From NCBI RefSeq assembly GCF_037975245.1, contig NC_092568.1, forward strand, positions 7,671,501 through 7,735,500: a stretch of 64,000 nucleotides of DNA, given 5' to 3'. Made by a program: the position numbers and the translations under genes. Shown one piece after another: positions 49,700-62,800 of the stretch; the stretch's first letter is position 1, and each line of letters opens with the position of its first letter. The stretch is from Apostichopus japonicus. Taxonomy: Eukaryota > Echinodermata > Holothuroidea > Aspidochirotida > Stichopodidae. The notes below the pieces were generated by a model. That model was not told where the DNA came from and did no database searches. It saw nothing but the letters and a program-made list of their open reading frames with translations.

Positions 49700-50130
49700 T
49701 AGTCATAGCTGGAACCGGAACTACTGTTCATGTTCTATAAAAAAAAGTAATTAAAACAATTGCAAGAACACAAAGAAGTATTTACTGATGCATGGTTGTG
49801 GGAAATGAACAGTAGTTGCTGTATCAACCATTTAGTGCGAATTCTATGATACGCGATTCTAAAATGTCGTATCTAGTCATTTTTTGCTATAAGTATATGC
49901 CTATGGATATACCCGAACATGGCTTTACTTCATCTCGTAAGCATTCCCATCTTCAGAGAACTCCTCGTCTAGTCGCGTAGTTCTTTGTCTTACATGGGAA
50001 CAACTTAACAGCTTTGCAGTTGTTACAGTGCCACCTGTAACATTTGTTACCGTGTCACGAAAACAAAGTAGTAATGATGTACGATTGTGGGACATGAACA
50101 TAGTTGCTGATTCTCCTCACTTGCATATTG
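49700..50130 (+). repeat. inverted-repeat element, copy A (upstream of P450)
   Basis: It matches, in inverted orientation, the segment 60,760-61,300 inside intron 9 of the P450 gene. Shared blocks include GTATCTAGTCATTTT, TTCTTTGTCTTACATGGGAA and GTTACAGTGCCACCTGTAAC. Its ends carry related CATAGCTGG...ACATGAACA motifs in opposite orientations. Confidence 0.7.
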
Positions 50131-51162
50131 TTCAAGCTATCCCTGTTTGCTCTCTAGTATAAATCTTATCTAGTTTTTTTTTTTTTACAAGCGCTACAAT
50201 ATTGTTATCTTGAAGTAAAGTTCATGGCTAAATAACGGCATGATTCAGTGTTAAGTAATCTACACCGCGGTTTATTAGCTGAACTATCATTGAACTGTAA
50301 TAATTTTTTTTTAACTGAGTCATAATATTACGCAAAGTCTATACAGTAGCTATTTATATGACGAACCCAAAGCGAATAGAATTAGTCATATTCGTTATAA
50401 AGCCTAAGTACATGATTGGCTTTTCGTTGCTTCACATTTCCATCTCTCTACTGCAGGTTAGTTACGTTGGAAACAAATTTCACTGCTGAAGTAGTCTCTT
50501 ATGTTACGGTTAATAACAACTAAAGTCAACAGAAGGTGAAAGTGTTTGGCTCAGAATTAGATTTACATGCTTGGTTCTTATATTTTCATCATGAAAATTT
50601 CTTTTCTTGAAATCAGTACCAGCGATGGGATGGTAACATTTTTCAAAACTACTATCTCTGTGAAAGAAAATTAAGTACAAAAAATATGGGAAAAAAAACA
50701 TTAGCAAGTGAAGAAATGGTGGCTCTATTATGCAACTTTTATTTTTGTTGAAGTATATGAAGAAAGAAGAAAACACATCTTCAAAAGAGGGTATAAACAT
50801 TTGTTGTTGTTGTTTTTTTGGGGGGGGGGGGCTGGTTGGCTATGAGGAGCTTTCACCATAGCCATTTCTACCAGATAAGTTTGTGATATACAATTATTAG
50901 GTGTTAATCTTTTATCTCACATTTGTTTTCCTCCTCGTGCTGTAACTTTTCGAGGTTAAACTGGATAAGTATTTTATATTTCCTTTAATTGTTTGTCAAG
51001 TTTATCTATTTTTACAAAGCTGGTTAAATTTGTTTTCCTTTAATGTTTCCAAACATCGATCCACAACGAGATTGTACACTTCAAAATGTATGCCTATGCA
51101 TTCATGTAGACTGCTTAAACAACAAAACGTATAAGCAATATACCATAACGATTCATTTTCAG
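50131..51162. other. 5' flank of the P450 gene, no gene recognised
   Basis: AT-rich, with a G-run at 50,819-50,831. No clear TATA box near the start. TTTTCAG ending at 51,162, eleven bases before the P450 ATG, could be an acceptor joining an upstream untranslated exon that I cannot locate. Confidence 0.4.
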
Positions 51163-51172
51163 ACTCCTCGTC

Positions 51173-54100
51173 ATGTTTTTCAAGTTCCTGTTTCTCGCCT
51201 GCGTTCTTATTACTCTGCTCTTCGTGGCATCCTTCCTCTACCTTTTCAGCCAGATATTATATCTGAGATGGAGATACAGGCATCTTCCTAGTCCCAAAAC
51301 AAAGAGGTACAGTATGCTCTTACCATTTCTCTCCCCCCCCCCTAAATCTTCGCAAGTTGAGAAAGAAAAGCTCATAAACGTTTCAAACCTTTGCCATTAA
51401 GTTTACATATTGATCATAATAAACGAGAAGAACATGATTCATAAAGCTCACATAATATTATATTTATTAAGAAAACACTACTTTTCTGTAAATTATGATT
51501 TTAGCGTCACTACACGCTTAATTTGAGACAGTTGTTAAAACATTCCTACACAAGCCCTGTGTGAATGTCATTTTACTGTGATTGAAACTAGTTCACGGTT
51601 GTGTAATTCGGGATATGTTCGTCTGTTACACAACCGCTTTCAAGCTTTGATCCCAATGTAAAAATTTATTCAGTATTGCAAGCAGATTATAAAATTAATA
51701 TTAGTTTATCATTTCATTTGTTGTATCTTTGCACTGCATGTTTAATGTTTCCTGGATTTTTCATTTAATTGTATATTTTTTAACGATTTCGTACCATGTA
51801 TGGTAATAACTTGACGCGCGGAATTTTATCACTGACGCCGCTATACCGTCACGAATACTTACACTGGTAACCGTCTGCTGTTAATATTAACTACTTTTGA
51901 CCTCAACGATGAATTTTGTCCAAGAGAAAAGAAATGGGGCTTTTCTCATATGCAGGAAATAGTTGAAAGTTAGTTGAAAATATTTATTGAAATTAATTTG
52001 GTTTTGCCAACGCAACTTTGTGCTAATCGCAGGGGCTCGTACGTTGTCGTACATATATTGATATAAACTATAGACTAGTATAGCCTAGACCAAGTACAGG
52101 TACAATCATGAATAATGTTAGGGCTAACGTTACAGTTACAGGCACGCGAGTAATTGTGTGTTAAAATAAGCCTGTAAATACAGCTTAGGTAGTAGCCTAA
52201 GCTTGTTAGGCCTAGGCAGGACTTAAAACTCGATGTAAAGTCGATATTACATTAACGTTGCCATTATTCAATTTTACATATCGGTTATAGCCTAAGTACT
52301 AAAGTAGCTGTAAGTGTAACATATTTAGGCCAACCGTAACTTATAATAATATTATTATCAATTATAGGCCTAGGCTAGATGCTAGAGGGAGCACAGACAC
52401 TTGTATAGTTGTAAAGTTATCTCTGTGATTTACTACTCCTATGTTTATATACAAAGATAATGTTATGAGTGCCTGTCGAGGAAGCAGGTCCTTTTTGCTC
52501 CAGTGATCATAATATTCATCATGACTATCCATATCGTTAATGCTATCTTAATTTTGATAGCCTTGCACAATAAGCCTATGTGGCATTTATGAATATTAAT
52601 TTGCCTAAATTTTTTAGTATGGGCTACGCAATCACAAATGCAGTGATCAGATCACATTGGTTAATATGCTAATTCAATAAAAATTCAAACCAACTATGTA
52701 CCAAGGTTGCATTGTTCAGCTGTACATCTAGCCTAAAAGCACAGCACTAAACTGGTTGATGCATCCAAATCATCTTTTTCTTTTAATTTTAGAACATAAG
52801 ATTGACAGAGGCAATTCTCTGTTGCTAGGAAGGAAGAACAAAGAAACTGTTCCCTAAAGTTGGACCAAGAATCAAGTTTATGAGGAACTTGGAGGCTCTG
52901 AAGAATGAAGAAAAAGAAATGGTGATGATTTTCTGTTAAGTGGAAGTGCAGTAGGGCAAGGCAAACAATGCTCTAACTGATCTCCCAAATTTTGATGAGG
53001 AAGCTGCTGTTACTGTAGGACAGTTCGCAAAACAAGTAAACACTACAAATAAATATATGATTTCTTATAAACAGGAAGTGTTTCAGATCTATTGCAGTTT
53101 GTAAACCAAATGGATGTCATCAAAGCTCCCGGAACAGTTACAGCTTCAAAAGGCACACCGTTAAGCAGCACACGAACCTAATATTTGTAATGGAGAACAG
53201 ATCCAAGAGCAAGATGATGATTTGCCTATGGTTAGGAACATACAGCGGTTTGAGCAAGATGACATTTGCATTAATGACGTGGACAACAACGAAGATAGTG
53301 ATGATGTTGTAAAGGAACGAGCTCTATGCTAATTTGTGAACTTCAATCTTTCAATAGGTGTGTCTCAAAGTTCAGTGTAAACTATGGTTCAAGATGTGTG
53401 ACAACTGTTTGGTGATCTTGTTGGAAATAAAATAGAACAAACAAAATCATTTTTGCCTAGCCAGAATGTTGGTTCTAACAGTGAGCCCGCCACTGAACTC
53501 TTTCGAAGTTTGTACTTTGTCAAAAACCGTTTTATGACATAGAGACAGATTATTTTGATTTTGGATTTGGTAACCTAAGGCTATGGTCATATTGCAGACT
53601 ATAGACACTGTTATCAGAAGCAGACTGAAATCAACCTTTCGTTTGATGTGTATCGACTTCGGTGGAATGGAGGTGCAAATATCCCTAGTACTAGTCATAC
53701 AAGCCTGCCATACAAGCGAATTCCTTATATTTGTTACAGAAAGGTGATGGGCAAATTCTTTAAAGTGGGATTGTCTAATTGGCTGTAATTGAGCATTTTT
53801 AATGCAGAGTATTTCCTACCAGTTATGTGTTCTCAAATTTGGCAATGATTTAAACACTTTCGTGATACAATAATTCTGGAAAGTTCACGGATTTTAGGGG
53901 GAAATCTAGATCTAGATTCCATCATTTCTGACAAGTGATCATAGAGCTGAGGTATTTTTCTATAGTTTACATCCTCATTGTTGCAATAGTTATTTAGAAT
54001 GTGATGTTCATATTAACTCATTTCCGTGGACTGCCTTCTTCTTTTTGTTCTGGTTAATTAAAGGACATTTTATTATTTTAATTCTTATGATGTAATGAAC

Positions 54101-57100
54101 ATACATAAGATGTTCTACTTTATTAAAGGACAATTAATTACTGTTTTAATTCTAATTATGTAATGATAGTACCAACTGTTTTCCATGCAGAGCCTTCAAC
54201 ACAATCGAGATATTTGATTTCTGCCTTGCCGCCAAGTTTAAGCCAACATATTTCGACAAAAACTCATGATTTATATTTTATATTATTAAAGTACATATTT
54301 CTGTTTTATTTCTTGTTATGTGGCGTGAGTCGCTGAATTCCATCCATTTTTCTTCTATTTATCATACGCGCTATGTTATATTCATTGTAATGGAGAGCAT
54401 TTGCTTTGATTCCTCAAATACAAAAATATATATTCCAAGAAAACGTATATCCTTTTTTGGTATCGTGAATAGTGTCCTACTGTACATCTATAGTTAAGCA
54501 ATTTAACATAGGTCTCATTGTAGCATTCACACAATTAGTAGGCAACTATTTATGGGAGAAGTGATACCGAGATTCATGGACATGGTTGATACATACCAAA
54601 ACATTGAGGCTGTCTATTGTCTATACTGGATATTCAATTGATACTTATGCTATGAACTATATTGATACAGAATTTGTTACAACTGCCCAAAGTCGGCGTA
54701 ATATGTACTCATAGTTGTGTACATTACACTAATCAATTGTAAGCAGGGTGTGTAGTATTAACACAACTGTTGTGTACTTTTTTACACAAGGTGTCCTAAA
54801 ATTGCAAAATGGTGTACAATTTACACAATTGTTGTGTACTGGAGTATACACAATAGTGTGTAAATTTTACACAACTGATGTGTTAATGAAAACTTACACA
54901 ACAGTTGTGTAGTTTCTACACAAGGTTGATTAGTGCACTAGTTACACAACGGTTTTGTAGAATTTCACACATCCTATGTAAGAATTGTTTAGAGTGTACG
55001 GAGAACTTTTGTCAAACTTGTTTGCGGATGATAACTTTTTTTCAAACTTAACAAACATAATATGCAGATTTAATATGATTCATTTGATTAAGAAGATCGG
55101 AAAATCAATTATAGCGAACTATTCAATAGAACGTTACTCGATCATCTATTTTAGAAACAATCTAGATGAACAAATCAGACTTAGTTAAGTTGAATATCAT
55201 AAAAATAATAATTTTGGTAAAAAAAAAAAGAAGCTTGATAATGTTATGGATAACGTATTCAAAATATTTTGTTTGAGATTATATATATATATACATACAT
55301 ATAAATATATATAAACATATATATATGTATATATATATAAATATGTATATATCGTGTGCATCGTACGTAAATGACTGAATGTGGCGTATATCATAATAAA
55401 AAAAAACGTTAAATGAGTCCTCTGAAGGAACAGAAATGTCAACGGGTTAATCATTAGTCTTTTGAATTAGTTTTGGATCAGGCTTGTTGGTAAGGGGAAA
55501 ATATACCTTTTGTTAAAGAACTAAATAAAATGAATGAAAATGAAAAAAGTTGCTTCAAAGTATTCAGACATTTAACATTCTTATAACGTGAATGATATAA
55601 CCTCAAGTAAATAATAAAAACTATAACTTGCAGTGACAGTTTCCATTTTGCAGACAGTTCAGAACTCCCATTTTGAGTTCAGTCATCCTTCAACATCACT
55701 GCAAGCCTTTTGCTTTTAATAACTAACTTTATTGATTTCAAATCTTTATTGATTTCAAATCTTCCAAAACGGTTATTGATATATTGATCATTGCTGAGAA
55801 TAAATACGGGAAATTGTGCTATAATTAAACAGTTTGGCTGCAGATGTGCTTTTGTTTTAATTTAATGAAAACGTAATAGTTTGCAACAGTTGGTTAGTAT
55901 TTACATCGCATACATACGAGCATAAGATGTTAGACAGCTTGTATAGAAAGAATCGAACATAAGAGATTAGGAAATTGATGATTCTATTTCATTTCACTCT
56001 TCAAGTTTGTTCCTGGGGCATGCTGTTGACATGAGAGAAGTGGGAAAACGAGGAGGCCATTTATCGATGCTTTATGTAGAATGGTAAGCACTAGATGATC
56101 CCTTTAACTACGGTGCAAATCAATTCTAATTGACGTCAGAGGATTTCACGCAACCAAAATAACATGCATATATGTAGTATGTTATAAGTCTTGTGTTAAT
56201 ATCAAAACATATATAATACTATAATATTTCATAAAACAGACGTTACAAGGCTGGACATGTCTGGCATGCAAGAATAGTGGCGAAAGATCAGGTATGGATG
56301 GAATTATTCGATTAATTATCTGACCAATGGAAATAATCAATCACACTATTAAATTCAATATCGTTGATCTTTGATTTAGAATCATGAGTACTACATATAT
56401 ATTGCTTTTATTTCATGTTTCTTTGTAATTAACTACCAATAATAATAATTGTTTTGATCTCATTTACTTCTTATTTAAGGCAAAAGCTCCTCGGATCTGT
56501 ATTTGTTGTCTTCATAGTAAACAGAGAAATAGTGTTGTGTCTCGAGCCAGCTTTTGTCAAGGCAAGTAATAAGCTCACGACATTTTATAGAATGAAACCT
56601 GTATCCCATTATTTGTTTTAATAAATACTTTATAGTGTTGTTGCTTCTTGTGAGTTCACAGTACAATGGTGACGGGTAAACTGACTGTTTGACAGTATGA
56701 CAGTATTAATCAACTCCGGTCTACGCACCTTCTCTATAATATCGCCGATGAAATGTAACTTTCCTTTTCAAGTTACATCTTTATCTTTTGCTTACATGTA
56801 AACTAAATATATTTACTGACATAAGTAAGTGCAAATTGGCCTACTACTTCAATACATTGAACTGATTGTAATTATGATTATAATTGATTATAATTATAAT
56901 TGATAAATTTTTAGTGAAAGTTTTTTTTTTATTATGTAACGTTCGAAAACAAACCTTTTGTCAACTTTTATTTTACTATAGGAAGTGATGATAACATCTA
57001 ACAGCAAGAAACCAAAACAATTTTACGAAACTGCTAAATACTTGTTTGGTCAGCGATTTCTTGGTGGTGGCATTTTGACCCAACTAAACAATATCCAATG

Positions 57101-58740
57101 GGCGAAACAAAGAAAGATGATGAATCCAGCTTTCAGAAGAGGGTGAGATATTACTATTTCATGTAAACCCATTCGTCTTCGTTTTAATCACATCCAGGAG
57201 AAACAAGCATAGCTCCAGGTTGTTCTTATCTATATCAGATATTTTTTTCTCAAGAAAAGTCATGAGCGGTAAAGGCCTACGATGTTTGAAACCATCAAAA
57301 AAATGGTCGCTCACAAATTACGCTGAAAACGACAGTTATTTAGCTACAATAAACAAAATATCAATTGGCTTCAATATGTACGTCGTTCAGAAAGAACTGT
57401 ACATTTTTGGTACATTTTTGAGATATACTTTCTTGTCAGCAACATGTTTCTTTCCCTTTTCTTCTCAATGTATTCAGGTATCTCAAAGAGCTGATGGGTC
57501 AATACAATGATAGTGTAGATGAACTAATGACCTATCTCAAACAAAAAGCAGACGGAAAGACAGAAATCCTCATGGCACAACAATTCAACAAAGTGTCGTT
57601 AGACATCATAGCCAAGGTTCGTAATATTGACACCATTGTCAGTTGCGCATAATCACTTTAAATGACTATATTCAATGTTCAGCATATAGTTTCCCGTTAC
57701 AAGATCCAATTGTCAACCATTTAACTTAATTAAACATTTATTGACATCTTCTTATTTCTCTTCCTCATTTGTATCGTTATTTGTTAAAATCTTTTATTAG
57801 AGAGAATTTCTTAGCTTAAACTAACAAAGAAAACATTTTAAATTACCTAAAGCATATAAGAAGTCTAATCACATTCAAATTTGGATCAGGAACCTGACGA
57901 TTAAAGATTTTACAGCTATAAATTCAAATCATAATTACAGCCTTACGCATGGGTATCAAGAATGCAGTCAGGTCACCAGTGACAGTGTTCATTCAATTTG
58001 TATATGATATTTACACCATTCAAAGTTACTAAATTAGAAGCAATTCTCGTTTTAACCATGTTTCGCTGAACTTGAAACAGGTCGCTTTTGGAGAATACAA
58101 TTTGAATGTTATATCAGATGACGCCATGTTCCTCAATACAGCTATCGAAGATACGTTTGACGGCATCGGGATGCAACTTAAGTTGTCTTTTTTCAGCCGT
58201 GTAAGTATCTTTCTTTTTCAAGTTACGTTGCAAGGATAACTCTAGCATATATGAAAACATCTGAGGATGTAAAGAAGTAAGCAACTACGAATGAACACGT
58301 TTAAAAAAAAAACGTGTTATCATTATGAAGTCTAAGATAAATACTTTCCAAGTTCCAACGAAGAAATCACTTAAATAAAAGTTCATTCGATCCTTATTTT
58401 TAGCTGTAGAAAAGTATATCAGACGCCATTATATTTTTTTCTTAGATTGACCCAAGAAAAGAAGCACGTGACAGGAGGAATAAGATAAAATGTTCATGCG
58501 CGGTTGTCCGGAATTTCGGAAGGAAATGCATTATGAGGAGAATCCAGGCTATGAAAGATGGAAGAGACTACCCCCATGACATTTTGACTCATATCTTGTC
58601 CACCTACCAAGACCAAGACAGTATTACCGAATATAACATCAGTCACATGATTGATGAGTTTGCGACATTCTTCGTAGCAGGTTTGATTATACACTCCTTG
58701 TGCTTCTTAAAGTTGTGCTGTTTTGTTCTCATTTATGATG

Positions 58741-58784
<44 letters not shown>

Positions 58785-59807
58785 CATCATTATTATTATT
58801 ATTATTATTATTACTATTATTATTATTTACCAGATTTATATAGCGCTCTTTTCATGCTTAAGCATGTTCAAGAGCGCTTTACAATGACAACAAAATGACA
58901 AAACCCTTAAAATATGAATGTGAAAAATAAAAGTGACGCAGCTTGAATATTAATATAAAAATATATATGAATATATAGTAAGGAAACATTTCAAAAACAG
59001 TATAGATTTACGTGAAATTCCTCAAAAGAAAAAAGTGAGTTTTAAGTAATTTCTTAAAAGTGGCTAATGTTTAGGCATCACGGATATTATTTGGCAATGC
59101 GTTCCATAGCTTGCTAGCAGCAAAGTTAAATTGTCTGTCGCCGTATGTAGCAGTCCTTACTCTGGAGACCACTAGTGTAAGGGAATTGGCCGATCTCAAT
59201 GTTCTGTATAATTATAGTAAGTATGAAGAACAAAACTAATTTATCAACATCATTTTATTTCTATACAGGCCAGGAAACAACCGCTCAACTAATGTCATTC
59301 ACCTGTGAATACGTTGGGAGACACCCTCAGGTGTATCAAAAGTATGACTTATTTCGTAATTCAAGTAGGCTTAGTATCCCATGGGATAATACAATGAACT
59401 AGAAATCCGTCGAATCTGTTGTTTATGTTGCAAAGATTCAAGACTTAAACTTGAAAACAAAAATTTTGATGGTCTCTTATTCATTCCATCAGTTCTTATT
59501 GGTCAAATTTAATGACAAATATTTACCATTATAGTGGGAGAAACAAAAATGTATGGATAGTTACAAAATATACGGCGCCCAAACGGTGGTACTATACAAT
59601 CTTTACTACTCACCAACGAAAGAATCGGTAAGACTTTGTTATGCACTATATGATGAATTTAACAATCAACCTCTCATATTACCCCAGCTTGATAAAAGCA
59701 CGGGATAAGAAACCGGTCTAGCTTGATCCAAGAACCAAACTAAATGACAGACCGCTGCATGTTTAAGAAACTAAGCGTGAAGGCCACACTATGCAGTATA
59801 AACCCGG

Positions 59808-59852
<45 letters not shown>

Positions 59853-62800
59853 TCGTCCAGAAAACTTTTGTTATTATCGCATAAGTCAAGACCGATGACA
59901 TTGGGAATTTCCTAAAATCTGCATATGTGTAGTGTTTGTCCCAAATAAAATAGTATATAGTACCGCCTATAATTACCCCACACTGCGGTTGTACATATAC
60001 AGTTTACACAGTGCCGTATGCTACATTGTAAGATTCTCATCCAGAGATACATTTGTAGCATACCATGCATGATTAGAAGACAGAACGTAAACACCTTATT
60101 AGACCACAAGAGCATTAATATGCATTTTTCGTCGTCATCTGACGCACAGCGTTCTCGTCATTTGGCCATGATCTGATGCCAACCGCGTTATCCCGTGTGT
60201 TCTAAGCCTCATTTATTTAGCTCAGATTACTCGATTTATATGTTAAATCGAAAAGATAATTCCGTTTCTTTCTTTGTTTTTCAAAGACTTAAAGAGGAGA
60301 CAGATGAAGTCATTGGGAGCAAAACATTTATCTCGTATGAAGATACTTGTCAACTGAAGTACATGAATCTGGTAAATCTACCGTTGTCTGGAGTACATAG
60401 TTGGACATAGTGTGATAAGGTTAAAGTTGTTATTTTGAAAACCTAAAATATACCAGTGTATGACTTGATTTTTCTCGACATCAGTATATGGATCTGGAAA
60501 ACAAACACCCACAATAAGCTTTTGCAAAAGTTTATAATGTGTACGAAGTCAACGAAAACCACACGATAAACACATAAAAAATTGCAGTAAATATTTATCA
60601 TACCATATCCAAACAATGAAGCCATAAAGAGTGATTTACACACATATTTGAACTTAGTACGTACTCATACCGTAAGTAAAAGATAAATACGTGGTTGGCT
60701 GTAAAATTGAATACAACTATAAAATCGATTCTTCTTCGATAGGTGAACCGAGATTCACTGCTGCAGTAGTGTCTTATTACTTTACATAGACGATACTCAT
60801 AGCTGGTACAACAACTATGTTCATATCCCACAATCGTGCATCAGTAGGTACTACTTTGTGTTCGCACGGTAACATGTGTTACAGGTGGCACTGTAACAAC
60901 TACAAAGCCGTTACCTTGTTCCCATGTAAGACAAAGAACTGCATGCGCGACTGGACAAGGAGTCTATGAAGATGAGAATGCCTACTAGATGAAGTATAGT
61001 AGGTACGGTACCGCTTGATTCCAGTTTACACCACTCTTCAAATCACGCCAAATTCGTCATGCCGAGAGCGAAGAAAGGCAAAGTTTGGGCATATCCATAA
61101 GCCTTCTTAAAGCATAAAATGACTAGATACGACTTCATTTAATAATCGCGTATTTATGACCGCTAAATGGTGGAACAATAACTGTTCATGTTCTACAACC
61201 GTGTACCAATAATTTGTGTTTGTAACACGGTAACGTGTGTTACAGGACATAGTAGTTGCAGTATCAGCTATGAGTATCGGGTGCTTTACACGTAAAATAT
61301 GGCGAACATACGTTATCTAGGGATATCACGTATTGGACCCATGCAGTAAATATTATAAATATTCATCGGTCATTACAAATCGTGAACATGATAAAGGTCA
61401 ACTTGCTGTACATGAATATTAGTGTTATTGCAGTTAATGTGTGTCCAAGCAATCTCACCACGTCCTCAGAAGAATGTGTGTATGCGCGCTTGTGTGTATT
61501 TGTATATGTATATATGTGTAACTGCGCTATGAGTGCAAATTAGAAAAAAAATTGAGTGAGATATGGTTTCATCTCGAAGTAAAGTCTTGCTTGGAAGTCA
61601 TATCGTTATTTTAAGAATACATACGAGATAAATATGGTTTTTGATGTGATCATGATTACATACGTTTACCTTGTTATATGTTTCAATAATGGTTGGAACA
61701 CCTCCTCCCTGTGATCAAATTGCCATTAGGACGGCGATCGCCAAAACATTTCTTAAAACATCCAATTTGTCTAGGCTATGATCGTTTGCATAATTTTTAG
61801 GGAAAGTATGAATACTCGAAGACCTGAATGAGAGCGTATTTATCATTGAAGAACAACACAATAATTCCCTTCTATAGCTTGGAGCCCACACATGAGCTGC
61901 TATGCTTCCTATATGCTTCCTTCACAAATAAATGGTGTGGTAAATGGTATCTTTAACTCGTGAACGCTTAATTGGATAGACTATTCAATTGTGAACACCT
62001 TGTCTTTCCACAAGAAATGGCATTTCTTACTAGACTCTATGGAATTACAAGAATAGATTTCAAGTTATGGTTTAAGTTTCATATCGTCGTGGAAGCATTA
62101 TATTACAAAAACAAATCTTTTGACAGGAAACCGCATCGTACGTGTAAGACTAAATGCAAATATAAATGTTGTGACGTCGTTATATATTAATATTGTACCA
62201 GCTTAGTGAAAGTGTACTTGTTGTATTCATATGCGTAGGTCTTGAAGGAGGTATTGAGAATTGCCCCACCAGTGACGGGAGTGCAGCGAACTAACGAAGA
62301 GGACATAATTGTAAATGGATTGAAAATCCCAGCAGGAAGTAACATATCAGTGAGTATACATGTTACAATACTCTGTATAGGCTGCCTGCTTCTGTATTTA
62401 GTTACTCTTTGTGTATAACTTTTCTACTTAGGAAGAGGATCTTGATAACTATGACTTCATTATGACGTAAATAAGGTGATTCCGACGAATACAAATTGTT
62501 CGGAGATTTGTGAATGTTTCTCAACTTTGCGAATATCCGAATTACCGTGCATAACGAAAAGAGGGGTTGCATGTAATGGGGAAAAAACATATTCTTTTTC
62601 TTTATAAAAAAGTGTCAAAAACAGAGGTTCTAGTCCGTTATAATAGAAACTACAAATAAAGACAAAAGCCCCCAGACTAACTCAGTTAATACCAAAATCA
62701 TTATTAAGGATTTTTAATATCGAAAATTGGGCAATCCCAATGCAAAAAGGTTGCTTTAACTGAATATTGCATGAACAAATGCATCCAATTAATCTTGGTT

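Larger units (their letters stand above)
51307..56005 (+). other. P450 intron 1 (4.7 kb)
   Basis: No second gene recognised. The part 52,790-53,760 has denser GC and AAG-rich text that hints at decayed coding sequence, but no frame or domain could be supported. It holds the palindrome cluster and an (AT)n tract listed separately. Confidence 0.5.

Noticed and set aside
56240-56242. TGA at the P450 junction as selenocysteine or programmed readthrough
   Set aside because: The position is a tryptophan in related P450s, no selenoprotein is known in this family, and a base error or null allele is simpler.
58533-58898. 121-codon frame ending in a long tyrosine run
   Set aside because: The first part is P450 exon 7; the rest reads through the donor at 58,681 into an ATT microsatellite.
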